From Nitrososphaerales archaeon TH5893 (lineage in GTDB: Archaea; Thermoproteota; Nitrososphaeria; Nitrososphaerales; Nitrososphaeraceae), in NCBI GenBank assembly GCA_014523685.1, contig JAATVT010000013.1:1-11786 (forward strand): a stretch of DNA of 11,786 bases. Direction: 5' to 3'. Of this stretch, positions 1-6,346 are shown piece after piece. The notes under the pieces are model-generated. The model worked only from the letters and a program-made list of their open reading frames with translations. It did not search any database and had not been told where the DNA came from. A program made the translations under genes and the position numbers. Position 1 is the stretch's first letter; each line of letters opens with the position of its first letter.

Positions 1-48
1 TATAGCTTATAGGCGTTATTAGTTTTGTCACACATCTTAATTAATTTA

Positions 49-630
49 TCAATCTCTACCAGCACTATCCTGTTCCCATAGCCTAATCTTATCTAGCTTA
101 TTCTTCCGTCTCGCCTGTTGCAACACCTCATAGACTGTTTTGTGTGTACTACCCTTTAGGATCATGATGATAGCATCATTAGCTAGTCTAACCTCATCGA
201 ATTTACCTATAAGAGCAACAGTGTGACCCGAAACTGATATGTATGCTCCGCTAAGCTCCTCTATCGTTCTCCTCGATTTTCCTGCCTGGCCGATGATACG
301 ACCTTTTATTCTGTCCATCGTGTTGGATGATTTTCCTGCATATTCCTTTAGGTCTATTATCTGAAAAATTAAATCCTCATCCCTTAATAACAGGTTAGCT
401 CGTTGCGGAGAGAATCCCTTTGAAATTGCGGAAATAATCTCTATCGCCTTGAACGGTAGCATTTCAGATAGTGGCTCGTATGAAGACGAAACTACAACAT
501 CTCCGCTGCTGCTATTAATTTCTAATTGAACCTTGCACTTTTCTTCGATTTCACTTTTCACTTTGCCGTTTTTTCCGATGAGTACCCCTATCCGATCATC
601 AGGAACCTTAATCAGATACTGAAAGCTCAA
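49..630 (-). CDS. KH-domain RNA-binding protein, Pno1/Dim2 family
   Basis: A 193-residue protein with two KH domains. KH1 is near residues 3-50 with the GxxG loop GKNG at 19-22. KH2 is near residues 95-170 with GQAG at 114-117, in the context GRIIGQAGKSRRTIEELSGA that is typical of archaeal Pno1/Dim2. In that family the protein binds the 3' end of pre-16S rRNA, helps the Nob1 nuclease mature the small subunit, and acts in the cytoplasm. The start is TTG at 628-630. A Shine-Dalgarno-like AGGGGT lies a few bases upstream, and the only in-frame extension contains no ATG, GTG or other TTG before a TGA. Many archaea place this gene next to a RIO kinase and aIF1A, but neither is seen here; the upstream neighbour is DUF424. 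The family call is strong; the rRNA role is inferred from the family. Confidence 0.9.
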   Translation of the reverse strand: MSFQYLIKVPDDRIGVLIGKNGKVKSEIEEKCKVQLEINSSSGDVVVSSSYEPLSEMLPFKAIEIISAISKGFSPQRANLLLRDEDLIFQIIDLKEYAGKSSNTMDRIKGRIIGQAGKSRRTIEELSGAYISVSGHTVALIGKFDEVRLANDAIIMILKGSTHKTVYEVLQQARRKNKLDKIRLWEQDSAGRD

Positions 631-677
631 TTTGACCCCTGTATGTAGCTTACCTATTACTGGATTTAAGTTTCCCT

Positions 678-845
678 CTAGACATAGCGAAAATCATTCT
701 CGAGATAAAAATATCCGTGAATATACGGTCCCTTATTCTTAGCGTGTAATGGATTAGCTCTAGTACAAACGATTATCTCAACTTTGTTGAATTTTTCATT
801 AGACCTTCTATGACTAGTCATGGTAAACCCTTCCGAATGTACCAA
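678..845 (-). CDS. Doubtful small ORF between DUF424 and KH genes
   Basis: A 55-codon ORF starting at TTG 843-845, or 47 codons from ATG 819-821, fills much of the gap between the DUF424 and KH genes. Its product is basic and ends in GYFYLENDFRYV. The same frame stays open upstream into the 3' end of the DUF424 gene, giving about 90 stop-free codons in all. I see no Shine-Dalgarno sequence, recognise no family, and find no clear domain. It could be a small lineage-specific gene, the remnant of a decayed gene, or a chance open frame. It is listed only so that the gap is described. Confidence 0.2.
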   Translation of the reverse strand: MVHSEGFTMTSHRRSNEKFNKVEIIVCTRANPLHAKNKGPYIHGYFYLENDFRYV

Positions 846-892
846 TATAATCGCGTTGTGGCCCGACGCTCTTGTCTGACAATATGTTCCAC

Positions 893-1222
893 CTAGGATA
901 ATTTGAACTTGTAAATCATTAAAAAGGGGATCCCTGAAATGTGTTTGACACCGTTCTGATTTGCTAATCGTAAACTTATGGCCAGATCCACAATTCTTGT
1001 GCCTACTAAATTAGCAATAGTACACGACTTCAACAATTCAGGTGCCTGGTTTTCCTCAATTATTTGTTCTTGGAAATATTCTTTGGAAAGGTTCACAACC
1101 AGCTCGCCGTCTATTAGAGTTTTTCCGACTAATTCAAGATCACAAATACTAATCATGACTGAACCTTGATACCTTGTGAATCTCGAGGCATATTTTTTTG
1201 TTCTTTGTTTAAATCTCTCCAT
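893..1222 (-). CDS. DUF424 family protein
   Basis: A 109-residue protein matching the archaeal DUF424 family. The diagnostic stretch is MISICDLELVGKTLIDGELV (residues 23-42). It is followed by a region rich in EE that leads to LLKSCTIANLVGTRIVDLAI, and the protein closes with ISGIPFLMIYKF. The family is almost restricted to archaea, is often found near translation genes, and has no proven biochemical role. The start is ATG at 1220-1222. The first 20 residues are basic and less typical, so a later start is possible, but none looks better. No Shine-Dalgarno sequence is visible. A TATA-like TTATTATTTA lies about 33 bp upstream, which predicts a leader of only a few bases. Its downstream minus-strand neighbour is the Pno1/Dim2-like KH gene, which fits a link to translation. 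Confidence 0.8.
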   Translation of the reverse strand: MERFKQRTKKYASRFTRYQGSVMISICDLELVGKTLIDGELVVNLSKEYFQEQIIEENQAPELLKSCTIANLVGTRIVDLAISLRLANQNGVKHISGIPFLMIYKFKLS

Positions 1223-1250
1223 TGATTTGTATCTTAATGTGCCACAATCA

Positions 1251-1260
1251 TAAATAATAA
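1251..1260 (-). promoter_or_regulatory. TATA box for the DUF424 gene
   Basis: The minus strand reads TTATTATTTA, centred 33 bp before the ATG at 1222. At normal archaeal spacing, transcription would begin about 7 nt before the ATG, giving a near-leaderless mRNA. Assigned by position and composition only. Confidence 0.5.
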
Positions 1261-1315
1261 ATGCTATGAAGTCAACGCAGAGTAGAGTAATCTCCTGCCA
1301 GTGATTCTAAATTAT

Positions 1316-1342
1316 AGAAAGGAAGGCTGATTGCTTCTTTCT
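1316..1342 (-). terminator. Possible hairpin after ubiX
   Basis: Arms AGAAAGGAAG (1316-1325) and CTTCTTTCT (1334-1342) pair over nine base pairs with one bulged base and an 8-nt loop. The hairpin sits about 34 nt past the ubiX stop and before the DUF424 promoter, so it could end or process the ubiX transcript. The pairing is AT-rich and weak; archaeal termination usually relies on T-tracts. Confidence 0.3.
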
Positions 1343-1375
1343 AATCTATAGATTCATTCCTTTTAGAGCACGCTT

Positions 1376-1936
1376 TCACTTGTCTCCTCCCCACCTTCTG
1401 AATACATTATGTTCAATTCCAAACTGGTCCAAAATCTTTCCAACTAGATGATCTACTAGATCTTCGATGGTTCTTGGTTTGTGGTAAAAACCAGGCATGG
1501 CAGGTAATATTACAACTCCTATCTTACATAACCTCAACATATTTTGAAGATGAATTGCAGAAATAGGTGTCTCCCTTGGAACTAGCACGAGTTTTCGAGA
1601 TTCTTTAATGCAAACTCCAGCCGCTCTTGAAATTAGATTATCGTCATACCCGTTTGCAATGCTTGAGACGGTTTTCATGCTGCAAGGAACGATCGCCATA
1701 CCATCGATTTGAAATGAACCGCTGGAAATGGGAGCAGCCATATTGGAATTGTCATAAGTTATTGAACTTAAAGATTTAACATAGTCAATCGTCATATGCG
1801 TCTCTATTCGAATATTCCTCTCGCCCCAGTCACTCAATACTAGATGAGTGTATATTCCCAACTTCTGCAGAATCTCAAGCATTCTTATTCCATACAGTAC
1901 GCCTGAACTACCGGTTATGGCAACTATTATTTTCAT
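1376..1936 (-). CDS. ubiX: Flavin prenyltransferase UbiX
   Basis: A 186-residue protein close to the normal UbiX length. It attaches a dimethylallyl group to FMN, making the prenyl-FMN cofactor that UbiD-type decarboxylases need. Visible motifs are the nucleotide-binding TGSSG at 8-12, ISSGSF at 70-75, PCSMKT at 84-89, RAAGVCIKE at 104-112, PRETP at 120-124, and LPAMPGFYHKP near 144-154. The usual RAADV is RAAGV here. No UbiD partner lies in the window, so the decarboxylase served is unknown; quinone synthesis is a reasonable guess only. The ATG at 1934-1936 is followed directly by the conserved KIIVAITGSSG strand. No Shine-Dalgarno sequence is present. The gene is divergent from the pfkB-type gene, with a palindrome in its own 5' region. 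Confidence 0.93.
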   Translation of the reverse strand: MKIIVAITGSSGVLYGIRMLEILQKLGIYTHLVLSDWGERNIRIETHMTIDYVKSLSSITYDNSNMAAPISSGSFQIDGMAIVPCSMKTVSSIANGYDDNLISRAAGVCIKESRKLVLVPRETPISAIHLQNMLRLCKIGVVILPAMPGFYHKPRTIEDLVDHLVGKILDQFGIEHNVFRRWGGDK

Positions 1937-1941
1937 CTTAC

Positions 1942-1955
1942 ATGATACGTATCAT
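1942..1955. promoter_or_regulatory. Perfect 14-bp palindrome, candidate operator
   Basis: ATGATACGTATCAT is its own reverse complement. It lies 6 to 19 bp before the ubiX ATG and downstream of the ubiX TATA box (1964-1975), covering the predicted transcription start. A dimeric repressor bound here would block ubiX; the pfkB TATA box is about 40 bp further away. No regulator can be named. Confidence 0.5.
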
Positions 1956-1963
1956 ACTTTGCT

Positions 1964-1975
1964 GTATTTAATATG
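1964..1975 (-). promoter_or_regulatory. TATA box for ubiX
   Basis: The minus strand reads CATATTAAATAC, centred about 33 bp before the ubiX start. Predicted transcription start is near 1943, inside the adjoining palindrome. Confidence 0.55.
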
Positions 1976-1996
1976 CTACAATAATGTGGGACACGG

Positions 1997-2008
1997 TTTA
2001 ATTATAAG
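1997..2008 (+). promoter_or_regulatory. TATA box for the PfkB-family kinase gene
   Basis: TTTAATTATAAG is centred 25-26 bp before the ATG at 2028. This is the spacing expected for a leaderless transcript beginning at or near the start codon. Confidence 0.65.
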
Positions 2009-2027
2009 CTGACGCTTTTTTTGCCTT

Positions 2028-2927
2028 ATGCTTACCGTCTTTGGAACCATAGCTCTGGATACTACTCGTACTCCATTTAGAACACAATCACACGTCCTGG
2101 GTGGAGCTGCCACATTTGCAGCTCTTTCCTCTAGTTTTTTTACACGGACGGGAATTATTGGGGTGATAGGATCCGATTTCCCACCTAGGTACAGAGAGAT
2201 TCTTGATAATCGAATAGATACTAAAGGCATTGTCAAAGATACGACCGGAAGATGTTTTCATTTTGATTCTTCATTTGACTACGATTTATCTCATCGTACA
2301 GCTAACAGGACAGAGCTCAACGTGATCGCCGATTTTAAACCTATTGTGCCGTTAGAATATGGCGATTCTGAATATCTCTATTTAGCAAACAACGATCCTA
2401 TACAAAACATGGAAATCCTCGAATACTTTCCTAATACTAAATTAACGATTTGTGATACTATAGAATATTGGATACTCCATAATCCCAACGCAGTCTCCAA
2501 GATGATTAGCCAGGTAAACGGAGTCGTGATAAATCAGGAGGAGGCAAGATTGCTATGTAGGGAATATAACCTAGTCAAATGTGCAAAATATATCATGTCA
2601 TTAGGACCAGAATTCGTAGTTATCAAAAAGGGAGAGAATGGCGCATTGTTTTTCCTCGAAGACATGATATTTCCAGCACCTGCATTTCCATTAGACGTAG
2701 TGGTAGATCCCACTGGTGCAGGTGACTCCTTTGCGGGAGGTTTTTTCGGTTATTTAGCACAGCAGAATAAGAAGACACTTGGTGTGATGAAGGAAGCGGT
2801 CATATATGGGAATGTAATGGGATCCTTTGCGATCCAAGACTTTGGAGTCTCAGCTCTTCTTACCTTATCAAGAATGGATATACAAGATAGATACGAAAGA
2901 TACCGAGATATGGTCTCATTTGGCTAG
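2028..2927 (+). CDS. PfkB-family carbohydrate/nucleoside kinase
   Basis: A 299-residue ribokinase-like kinase that would phosphorylate a sugar or nucleoside hydroxyl using ATP. The N-terminal family signature is present, with the substrate-contacting double glycine at 25-26 in VLGGAATFAAL. The C-terminal signature DPTGAGDSFAGGFFGYLA begins at residue 227; D233 is the expected catalytic base and GAGD forms the anion hole. VVIKKGENGALFF is the usual strand before it. The substrate cannot be read from the sequence: adenosine, ribose-like sugars and other substrates are all possible. The ATG at 2028 is favoured because the conserved first strand LTVFGTIALD follows at once and the TATA box is at leaderless distance. 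It is divergent from ubiX and followed by the DNA glycosylase gene, which has its own promoter. Confidence 0.88.
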   Translation: MLTVFGTIALDTTRTPFRTQSHVLGGAATFAALSSSFFTRTGIIGVIGSDFPPRYREILDNRIDTKGIVKDTTGRCFHFDSSFDYDLSHRTANRTELNVIADFKPIVPLEYGDSEYLYLANNDPIQNMEILEYFPNTKLTICDTIEYWILHNPNAVSKMISQVNGVVINQEEARLLCREYNLVKCAKYIMSLGPEFVVIKKGENGALFFLEDMIFPAPAFPLDVVVDPTGAGDSFAGGFFGYLAQQNKKTLGVMKEAVIYGNVMGSFAIQDFGVSALLTLSRMDIQDRYERYRDMVSFG

Positions 2928-3020
2928 AGGGATTGTATAATGAGTAGCATAGAACATCACTGGAATTAAGTCGTGAATCTAACTCCCCTCAAATGTCAAC
3001 CGCAATAATGAATCTAGGTA

Positions 3021-3028
3021 TTAATATG
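3021..3028 (+). promoter_or_regulatory. TATA box for the DNA glycosylase gene
   Basis: TTAATATG is centred 25-26 bp before the TTG at 3050. This supports the TTG as the first codon of a leaderless mRNA rather than the in-frame ATG 13 codons later. Confidence 0.55.
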
Positions 3029-3049
3029 ATGGCCGGAAAATATTCATAG

Positions 3050-3634
3050 TTGATATGCCCAACTAGATCATTTTATTCTCGCTCCACCATGACTGTAGCA
3101 AAGGAGCTTATAGGTAAGACTCTTGTTCGTCTAGAATATGGTGTCTTTAGTCAAATGCCAGTACGATTATCTGGAATCATTGTGGAGACAGAAGCGTATG
3201 GACATACAAATGATCGTGCGAGTCATGCATACAAGGGAGTGACCTCTAGAAATAGGCCAATGTTCGGTGATGTAGGCAGGACATACATCTATTTCATTTA
3301 TGGAAGCCATTTTTGCATGAATATTTCGGCTCATTCCGATAGGGTGAAAGCTGGTGCGGTCTTAATTAGGGCGATAGAACCTTGTGAAGGAGTAGATGTA
3401 ATGAGAAGGTTAAGGAGCTCCAAAAACATATATGGTCTGACTTCAGGTCCAGGAAAGATTTGTCAGGCTATGAATATTAATGACTCTCTAAATTCGTTGG
3501 ATGTGACAGATCCCCGAAGTGAAATTCATATAGAATTTGATAAAGAGATCACCAAAAAAAATGTCACTACAACAGAAAGGATAGGGATAAGATATGCTGC
3601 TAAGAAAAAATGGAGATTTGTATGTGGGATCTGA
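3050..3634 (+). CDS. 3-methyladenine (alkyladenine) DNA glycosylase, AAG/MPG family
   Basis: A 194-residue base-excision repair enzyme that removes alkylated and deaminated purines, such as 3-methyladenine and hypoxanthine, from DNA. It is clearly AAG-like. VETEAY at 45-50 carries the catalytic E48 and Y50 (human E125 and Y127). H59 in ASHAYKG matches human H136. GRTYIYFIYG spans 76-85, N91 in CMNIS matches human N169, and R107 in LIRAIEP matches human R182. SGPGK lies near 132-136. The N-terminus MICPTRSFYSRSTMTVAKEL follows the family pattern of an aromatic-rich stretch before the first conserved helix (VAKELIGKTL). That favours TTG 3050 over ATG 3089, which would cut it off. The TATA box position agrees. 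Length is typical of bacterial and archaeal members. No other repair gene is nearby. Confidence 0.93.
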   Translation: MICPTRSFYSRSTMTVAKELIGKTLVRLEYGVFSQMPVRLSGIIVETEAYGHTNDRASHAYKGVTSRNRPMFGDVGRTYIYFIYGSHFCMNISAHSDRVKAGAVLIRAIEPCEGVDVMRRLRSSKNIYGLTSGPGKICQAMNINDSLNSLDVTDPRSEIHIEFDKEITKKNVTTTERIGIRYAAKKKWRFVCGI

Positions 3635-3718
3635 GTAGTTTAAGAGGAAGATCTGTTTAGCAAGACTATGATTGGAAGATAAGAATTTGTCCACAAGACA
3701 TTGAATCAAAGAGTTCTG

Positions 3719-3728
3719 AAGATAAATA
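3719..3728 (+). promoter_or_regulatory. Possible TATA box for the GlcD-like gene
   Basis: AGATAAATAG lies about 42 bp before the ATG at 3766. A start about 25 bp further on would leave a leader of about 16 nt, which would include the Shine-Dalgarno-like AGGGAG just before the ATG. Weakly supported. Confidence 0.35.
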
Positions 3729-3765
3729 GCCATTGGGGTGAAATACTTCTGGAATTAGGGAGCAT

Positions 3766-5262
3766 ATGGAAATTAAAATAGCGGATGAACTTCGACGCAT
3801 CTCAAAAGGGGAAGTTCTGTCTGATGATTGGAGTAGAAAGATCTATTCTGTAGATGCAAGCCATTTTATTCTTAGTCCTGAACTAATTCAAAAACCTCTA
3901 GATGACGACGATGTAAGAAATATCTGTAAATTCTGCTACGCTAAACACATATCAATAACAGCGCGAGGCGCAGGTACAGGTCTCCTTGGTCAATCATTGT
4001 CTTCTGGCGTCGTCCTTGACTTTACTGCGAATATGAATAAGATAATCGATATGGGGGAGGATTATGTCACCGTTCAGCCAGGCTTAGTAAAAGGCATCCT
4101 TGATAACGAACTCGAGAAGAAACGAAAGTTTTTTCCCGCCGATCCTGCAAGTGGCAATTTCTGCACAATTGGAGGAATGGTTGCAAATAATTCGAGCGGG
4201 CCTCATTCCCTTGGATATGGGAGTACTATCGATCATGTTCAAGAAATTTCAATTACCTACGCCGATGGAACTAGCGGAACTATAGGACCTACAGTCAAAC
4301 GAGACGAAAAGATTTCTAAAATGCTTGAGATAATATCACCCAGTGTCGATCTAATAAAAAGGAAATATCCAAAAGTCAGTAAGAATTCTTGTGGATACCG
4401 TTTGGATGCGGTATTATCCAATAAGGCCTTCCACCCCCAGAAGGTTTTCGTTGCTTCGGAAGGAACACTAGGTATTATGACCTCAACCAGATTGAAGATT
4501 TTTGACATGCCCTTGTACCGAAATTTGTTGGTGGTTGGTTATCAGGATTTGCTAATTGCAATGCGGTCTGTTCCCTCCATATTGACGTTTTCCCCCACGG
4601 CTCTAGAGATGCTCGACAGTTCTGTTGTATCTAGCGACAGAAAGAGCTTCAACGATTCTGGATGTCTACTGTTCGTTGAATTTTCTGGTGATAACAGAGT
4701 TGATGTCGAAGCGAAGCTCTACAAATGCAAGAGTAGGGTTGAAGGCAATGGTCAAGTATTGCATACCGCGTTCGACCCCATTAGCATTAGGCATATTTGG
4801 GAATCGAGAAAAAATGCGCTGAATAATATTATGAAATTCACTGTGGGGAGCAGGAGGCCTGTCGGCCTGATAGAAGATACAGTGGTCAGACCGGATCTAC
4901 TATTCGAATATTCACTCTATTTGAAACAGCTCTATTCAGAAAATAATCTGGACTATGTAATGTATGGTCACGTAGGGAACGGGAATTTACACACTAGACC
5001 GATGGTTGATATCGAGGAATCATCAGAGATTAATCTATTGGAAGGTCTTGCAAAACGGGTGTTTAAGAGAGTTATTGACTATGGAGGAACTATAACAGGA
5101 GAGCATGGGGACGGTTTGGCAAGATCCAAGTATGTACAACAGGTATACGGGAATCGGATCTACTCGCTATTTAAACAAATAAAGCATCTATTTGATCCTC
5201 AATTGATTATGAATCCCGGCAAGAAGGTTATTTTTGGATCCGTGGATAATATTCCCAGATGA
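3766..5262 (+). CDS. GlcD-type FAD-linked 2-hydroxyacid oxidase/dehydrogenase
   Basis: A 498-residue flavoprotein of the VAO/PCMH fold that oxidises a 2-hydroxyacid such as glycolate or D-lactate. The FAD-binding half has ARGAGTGLLGQSL from residue 66, FFPADPAS at 122-129, GGMVANNSSGP at 136-146 and ASEGTLGIMTS near 230. The C-terminal FAD-oxidase domain has GHVGNGNLH, with H402 likely metal-binding, and GEHGDGLARSKY starting at 445. It ends in the usual FDPQLIMNPGKK. No iron-sulphur GlcF/GlpC-like partner gene lies beside it, so the electron acceptor is unknown. The exact substrate cannot be told from sequence. The ATG at 3766 has an AGGGAG close upstream. The stop codon overlaps or abuts the starts of small downstream ORFs, suggesting they are co-transcribed. 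Confidence 0.9.
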   Translation: MEIKIADELRRISKGEVLSDDWSRKIYSVDASHFILSPELIQKPLDDDDVRNICKFCYAKHISITARGAGTGLLGQSLSSGVVLDFTANMNKIIDMGEDYVTVQPGLVKGILDNELEKKRKFFPADPASGNFCTIGGMVANNSSGPHSLGYGSTIDHVQEISITYADGTSGTIGPTVKRDEKISKMLEIISPSVDLIKRKYPKVSKNSCGYRLDAVLSNKAFHPQKVFVASEGTLGIMTSTRLKIFDMPLYRNLLVVGYQDLLIAMRSVPSILTFSPTALEMLDSSVVSSDRKSFNDSGCLLFVEFSGDNRVDVEAKLYKCKSRVEGNGQVLHTAFDPISIRHIWESRKNALNNIMKFTVGSRRPVGLIEDTVVRPDLLFEYSLYLKQLYSENNLDYVMYGHVGNGNLHTRPMVDIEESSEINLLEGLAKRVFKRVIDYGGTITGEHGDGLARSKYVQQVYGNRIYSLFKQIKHLFDPQLIMNPGKKVIFGSVDNIPR

Positions 5263-5481
5263 ATGTCGAAGATTGCCTGTTTTCAATATTTGATGTCAAG
5301 AATGAGGCACTTGATTCAATACTTTCTTCTTCATATATCCTTCAAGTATGACTTGTTCCCATCTATTCAAAACAAATTTGTGAAAAGTGGGTTAAGTCAA
5401 GATAGCTGGCCAGCTGGCTTACCGCTGTACTTTCCACTGCAAATTATTTCGAACCTTGAGGAATTTCGTGGTAAAGAGTAA
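5263..5481 (+). CDS. Hypothetical 72-residue protein, coupled to the GlcD-like gene
   Basis: This ORF starts with ATG immediately after the GlcD-like TGA stop (TGAATG). It encodes a basic, aromatic-rich product of unknown family. The middle and end read KFVKSGLSQDSWPAGLPLYF and then LEEFRGKE, which look like folded-protein composition. A competing start, ATG 5259-5261, overlaps the GlcD stop in the classic ATGA arrangement but gives only 30 residues in another frame, beginning MNVEDCLFSIFDVKNEALDS. The real gene could be either of these, or one gene split by a frameshift between about 5320 and 5350. I do not recognise a domain and assign no function. Confidence 0.4.
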   Translation: MSKIACFQYLMSRMRHLIQYFLLHISFKYDLFPSIQNKFVKSGLSQDSWPAGLPLYFPLQIISNLEEFRGKE

Positions 5482-5486
5482 TAAAA
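5479..5486 (+). promoter_or_regulatory. Possible TATA box for the small membrane protein
   Basis: TAATAAAA is centred about 29 bp before the TTG at 5512, so the transcript could be nearly leaderless. It also overlaps the stop codon of the preceding ORF. Weak by itself. Confidence 0.35.
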
Positions 5487-5511
5487 ACATCCTGTTGGAT
5501 AGGTACATGGA

Positions 5512-5772
5512 TTGCGATTTGACATATTAATTAGAGGAGGTGCAATTTTTTCTTTAGCTGGAACTGTCTTACTGATTCTGCTTATCTCGATACTGTTAGT
5601 TTATCCAGTCGATAAGAACTGTTCCAATGATAATAGATGCGAATACCATTCTACTGCACCTGAGCCCCTAAGTTATTTTATTAAACCCATCTTTATAGCA
5701 ATGGCCCTTTTTGTTATCGCTGCAGGTATTGGGCTGATGAGATTTGCAAAGTGGTACAAGTACAAGAAATAG
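5512..5772 (+). CDS. Small two-helix membrane protein, function unknown
   Basis: An 86-residue protein with two clear hydrophobic segments: about residues 9-31 (AIFSLAGTVLLILLISILLV) and about 56-77 (PIFIAMALFVIAAGIGLMRF). A polar loop between them contains C37 and C43, which could form a disulphide if the loop faces outside. The C-terminus WYKYKK is positively charged and probably cytoplasmic, giving a hairpin with both ends inside. The start is TTG at 5512; the only upstream in-frame codons lead to a TAG within ten bases, and no ATG is available in frame near the start. I do not recognise the family. It may be co-expressed with the GlcD-like gene or have its own weak promoter. Confidence 0.65.
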   Translation: MRFDILIRGGAIFSLAGTVLLILLISILLVYPVDKNCSNDNRCEYHSTAPEPLSYFIKPIFIAMALFVIAAGIGLMRFAKWYKYKK

Positions 5773-5922
5773 GACATTCTAATGTATTCCATTTCCGAAG
5801 CTGGTTTCTTCCTTACGAACGACCCGCGAGGCTCTAGAAACTACTTGAAATTGACCTTAACATACATTCAGTTAACCATGATAAATTGGAATCTTTGATA
5901 GTAATGGTGGGGTCGAAGGGAT

Positions 5923-5952
5923 ATGTTCTGGTACAGCCTCATCTATAGCCAT
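5923..5952 (-). other. Noncanonical tRNA-Trp intron in the T loop (30 nt)
   Basis: A 30-nt insertion splits the T arm, most likely between positions 58 and 59; sequence identity at the edges allows a shift of up to two bases. A relaxed bulge-helix-bulge can be drawn. Exon GTTC pairs with intron GAAC, an AAA bulge marks the 5' site, TGG pairs with CCA inside the intron, and an ATA-containing bulge marks the 3' site. Splicing would need the archaeal EndA endonuclease and RtcB ligase, with an EndA able to cut relaxed motifs. Confidence 0.88.
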
Positions 5953-5973
5953 TTGAACCCTTGGTCCACGGGT

Positions 5974-6004
5974 ATCTTCAACTAAATAGCCCTATCATTA
6001 TGAT
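5974..6004 (-). other. Canonical-position tRNA-Trp intron at 37/38 (31 nt)
   Basis: This 31-nt intron lies one base 3' of the CCA anticodon, the usual archaeal site. It begins ATCATAATGAT and ends TTGAAGAT. Exon CTCC faces intron GAAG with one C-A mismatch, leaving 3-nt bulges AG^A and AT^A at the two cut sites, so the bulge-helix-bulge is imperfect. The intron is too short to hold a C/D box guide RNA like that of haloarchaeal tRNA-Trp. Confidence 0.9.
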
Positions 6005-6060
6005 CTGGAGCCCGTTGCGATGCCTGGCTTCGCTACGACCCCGCCATCGTTCCAATTCCT

Positions 6061-6070
6061 GCATATATCT
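6061..6070 (-). promoter_or_regulatory. TATA box for tRNA-Trp
   Basis: The minus strand reads AGATATATGC, centred about 24 bp before the first base of the mature tRNA. This is standard archaeal spacing and places transcription start at or just before the tRNA 5' end. Confidence 0.6.
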
Positions 6071-6346
6071 GTATAAGTTTTACTAGGCTTGAATAATATT
6101 TTTCTCAATGGTATGTCAGCAGCAGTCTTGCTAGTTACGACGATTCAGAAATTACCCATTCGAAGCTGTTGACCAGATCCTTTTTTCTCCAAACTAAGTT
6201 TTTCATAGTTAATTAAACGAACAAGATTGATCCAATCTAGCCTTAACCTTGCAATATGAATTCTTATGATTCGACACAAGGTGATACACGTTCAATCAAC
6301 TATTTCAAAAAGCCGAGTAATGCAAAATTACTCTCAAATAGTACCT
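6071..6346. other. Intergenic region without a confident gene
   Basis: This AT-rich stretch lies between the tRNA-Trp promoter and the winged-helix gene. It contains a T6 run at 6181-6186 that could end plus-strand transcription, a TTAATTAA at about 6209-6216, and a 30-codon ORF at 6256-6348 with no recognisable product. No further tRNA, repeat array or conserved motif was found in it by eye. Confidence 0.5.

Larger units (their letters stand above)
5905..6042 (-). tRNA. tRNA-Trp (anticodon CCA) with two introns
   Basis: Read 6042 to 5905 on the minus strand. After removing 5974-6004 and 5923-5952, a 77-nt cloverleaf forms with every stem perfect. Acceptor GGGGTCG (6036-6042) pairs with CGACCCC (5909-5915). 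D stem GCGA pairs with TCGC, with D loop AGCCAGGCA containing G18G19. Anticodon stem ACGGG pairs with CCCGT around loop CTCCAGA, whose anticodon CCA is at 6006-6008. T stem AAGGG pairs with CCCTT around TTCAAAT. G15-C48 can form the Levitt pair, the discriminator is A, and the CCA end is encoded (5905-5907). This tRNA decodes UGG in translation. The unspliced form would be missed by simple tRNA searches. A TATA box lies 24 bp upstream. No other tRNA is seen in the window. Confidence 0.95.

Noticed and set aside
1976..2236. 86-codon minus-strand ORF over the PfkB gene start
   Set aside because: It is antisense to a clear PfkB N-terminal domain and covers both divergent promoters.
3089..3634. 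ATG at 3089 as the DNA glycosylase start
   Set aside because: It would remove the RSFYSRST segment that matches the family N-terminus, and the TATA box fits TTG 3050.
5782..5898. 38-codon plus-strand ORF after the small membrane protein
   Set aside because: No promoter at proper distance, no motif, and length expected by chance.
5884..6057. Near-terminal inverted repeats AATTGGAA and TTCCAATT flanking GGTGGGGTCG-like arms, resembling a small transposon
   Set aside because: The strong inner arms are the tRNA-Trp acceptor stem; the outer 8-bp match is AT-rich, unevenly spaced and without a target duplication.
6110..6185. Minus-strand TTCGAAT resembling a tRNA T loop near 6160
   Set aside because: Flanking stems do not pair, even allowing an intron, and no acceptor or anticodon arm could be found.
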